Source: Acidimicrobiales bacterium
GTDB lineage: Bacteria; Actinomycetota; Acidimicrobiia; Acidimicrobiales; CADCSY01
Assembly: GCA_030447125.1 (NCBI GenBank)
Contig: JAUJLZ010000083.1
Coordinates: 1 to 7,305, forward strand
Direction: 5' to 3'
Length of the DNA: 7,305 nt
Under the pieces are notes generated by a model. It worked only from the letters and a program-made list of their open reading frames with translations. It did no database searches and was not told the DNA's origin. Within the stretch, counting starts at the first letter, position 1, and each line of letters starts with the position of its first letter. The position numbers and the translations under genes were made by a program. Of the stretch, positions 6,270 to 7,305 are shown one piece after another.

Positions 6270-6276
6270 AGGAGGT
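6270..6276 (+). promoter_or_regulatory. Ribosome binding site of the wall-hydrolase gene
   Basis: AGGAGGT, six bases before GTG 6283. It selects this start over an in-frame GTG at 6265, which lies upstream of the site itself. Confidence 0.85.
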
Positions 6277-6282
6277 GTTCTG

Positions 6283-7287
6283 GTGAGGAAGGCCGTGGCC
6301 CTGGTCTGTGTGGTGATGGTGGCGCCGGTCGCCTTGGCGGCCCTGGTCGCCGGCCCCCAGTCCGAGCCGGTCACCCAGCCCTCGCAGGTGGCCTTTCGCG
6401 AGATCCCGGGAGACCTGCTCGCCGTGTACCGGAGCGCGGCGATGACCTGCGATGGTCTGCCCTGGCAGGTGTTGGCCGGGATCGGCTGGATGGAGTCGCG
6501 CCACGCCCGAGGTCAGGCCGACCCGAGGACGGGTGAGGTGTCACCGCCGATCATCGGCCCGGCCATCGACGGGAGACCCGGCTTCGCCGCCATCCCCGAT
6601 GCCAGCCAGCCCGACGGCTGGGCGCACGCCGTGGGGCCGATGCAGTTCCTGACCACGACCTGGAACCGGTGGGGGACCGTGGCCCCCGACCGGCCACACG
6701 GGTCGGTCCCCGATCCCCACAACGCTTGGGACGCGATCTACTCGGCGGCGGCCTACCTGTGCGCCGGCGAGGACCAGATCGGTGACATTCGGTCGGCGAT
6801 CCTCAGGTACAACCGATCCGAGGCCTACGCCAGCGACGTCCTCGGCAAGGCCGGCGAGTACGGCCTCGGCTCAGGTCCGCCCGTCGAAGGCGCGACCTTC
6901 GCCGGTTCGGGCGAGGCCGTGGTCCGCCATGCCCTCACCCAGCTGGGCGTGCCCTACGAGTGGGGAGGCACGATACCGGGCGTCGGCTTCGACTGCAGCG
7001 GCTTGGTCCAGTGGGCCTACGCCCAGATCGGCATCGAGGTGCCTCGGACCACCCAGCAGCAGATCCTGGTCGGCATCGAGGTGCCGGTCGGGGAGATGCG
7101 GCCAGGCGATCTGCTCTTCACTAGCAGCGACCGTGGGGCGTACGTCCTGGACTACGGCCACGTCGCCATCTACGCCGGAGGTGGCCAGGAGATCGTCGCC
7201 CCCCGAACCGGCGACGTCATCTCGCTTCGGCCGGTGACTGTGGCGCAGGTCCAAGCTGTCCGGCGCATCCTTGCCCGAGAAAGATGA
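6283..7287 (+). CDS. Exported lytic transglycosylase plus NlpC/P60 peptidase
   Basis: This 334-residue two-domain peptidoglycan hydrolase probably opens the cell wall for the secretion channel, the job of VirB1 and PrgK in other systems. The N-terminus VRKAVALVCVVMVAPVALAALVAG is a signal peptide or anchor. The transglycosylase domain spans about 40-195: catalytic-type Glu71 in GWMESRH, GPMQFL at 118-123, RYNRSEAY at 175-182, and Cys56 and Cys160 possibly paired. A short linker with no clear repeat leads to the NlpC/P60 domain at about 207-334, with Cys238 in FDCSGLVQWAY and His293 in YGHVAIYAGGG. The third polar residue usual twelve residues after the histidine is Val305 (EIVAPRTG), so peptidase activity may be altered. 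The gene is transcribed away from the T4SS operon and has its own AGGAGGT site. The two-domain order is the usual one in actinobacterial conjugation loci. Confidence 0.92.
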   Translation: MRKAVALVCVVMVAPVALAALVAGPQSEPVTQPSQVAFREIPGDLLAVYRSAAMTCDGLPWQVLAGIGWMESRHARGQADPRTGEVSPPIIGPAIDGRPGFAAIPDASQPDGWAHAVGPMQFLTTTWNRWGTVAPDRPHGSVPDPHNAWDAIYSAAAYLCAGEDQIGDIRSAILRYNRSEAYASDVLGKAGEYGLGSGPPVEGATFAGSGEAVVRHALTQLGVPYEWGGTIPGVGFDCSGLVQWAYAQIGIEVPRTTQQQILVGIEVPVGEMRPGDLLFTSSDRGAYVLDYGHVAIYAGGGQEIVAPRTGDVISLRPVTVAQVQAVRRILARER

Positions 7288-7305
7288 CGGACGTTCCTTG
7301 ATGAG

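Noticed and set aside
6265..6282. Earlier GTG start for the wall hydrolase
   Set aside because: The AGGAGGT ribosome site lies downstream of this GTG, so it cannot serve it; GTG 6283 follows the site at ideal spacing.

Overview
This is very GC-rich DNA of the kind seen in Actinomycetota: nearly every third codon position is G or C, GTG starts are common, and long shadow reading frames run antisense to the real genes. The gene content is a type IV secretion / conjugation module of the monoderm (SCO6880-type) kind. It looks like part of an integrative conjugative element, a conjugative plasmid, or a chromosomal island derived from one. No relaxase, integrase, tRNA, rRNA, insertion sequence or CRISPR array is visible, so the window does not show which of these it is.

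Layout. Positions 1-6073 hold one tightly packed leftward operon. In transcription order it encodes: a 94-aa two-helix membrane protein (GTG at 6073; VirB2-like pilin candidate); a 245-aa single-pass protein with an external VirB8/TcpC-like domain (5792-5055); a possible 22-codon linking ORF (5058-4990); a 434-aa polytopic TrbL/VirB6-like channel protein (4993-3689); a 505-aa SCO6880-family protein that resembles a VirB3/PrgI-like membrane hairpin joined to a VirB4 N-terminal domain (3692-2175); a 424-aa VirB4-type ATPase with Walker A and Walker B (2178-904); and the N-terminal 301 residues of a VirD4/TraG coupling ATPase (904 to beyond base 1). Each successive pair overlaps by 1 or 4 bases if the 22-codon ORF is accepted as a bridge.

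Positions 6074-6282 are a divergent control region. It contains a two-tier inverted repeat whose inner and outer arms share one axis at base 6160 (outer arms 6125-6135 and 6185-6195, inner arms 6145-6154 and 6166-6175). The geometry fits two mirror-image promoters or a symmetric operator. A separate inverted repeat (6202-6210 with 6252-6260) lies in the presumed leader of the rightward gene.

Positions 6283-7287 encode, rightward, a 334-aa exported two-domain cell wall hydrolase: a lytic transglycosylase followed by an NlpC/P60 peptidase. It probably plays the VirB1/PrgK-like role of opening peptidoglycan for the channel.

Together the genes supply a coupling protein, a power ATPase split over two polypeptides, a membrane channel, an external scaffold, a possible pilin-like subunit and a wall hydrolase. 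Outer-membrane components (VirB7/9/10-like) are absent, as expected for a monoderm host. The strongest items for follow-up are the concentric dyad between the divergent transcripts, the 22-codon bridging ORF with its perfect 14-bp palindrome, and the loss of the usual third polar residue in the NlpC/P60 active site.
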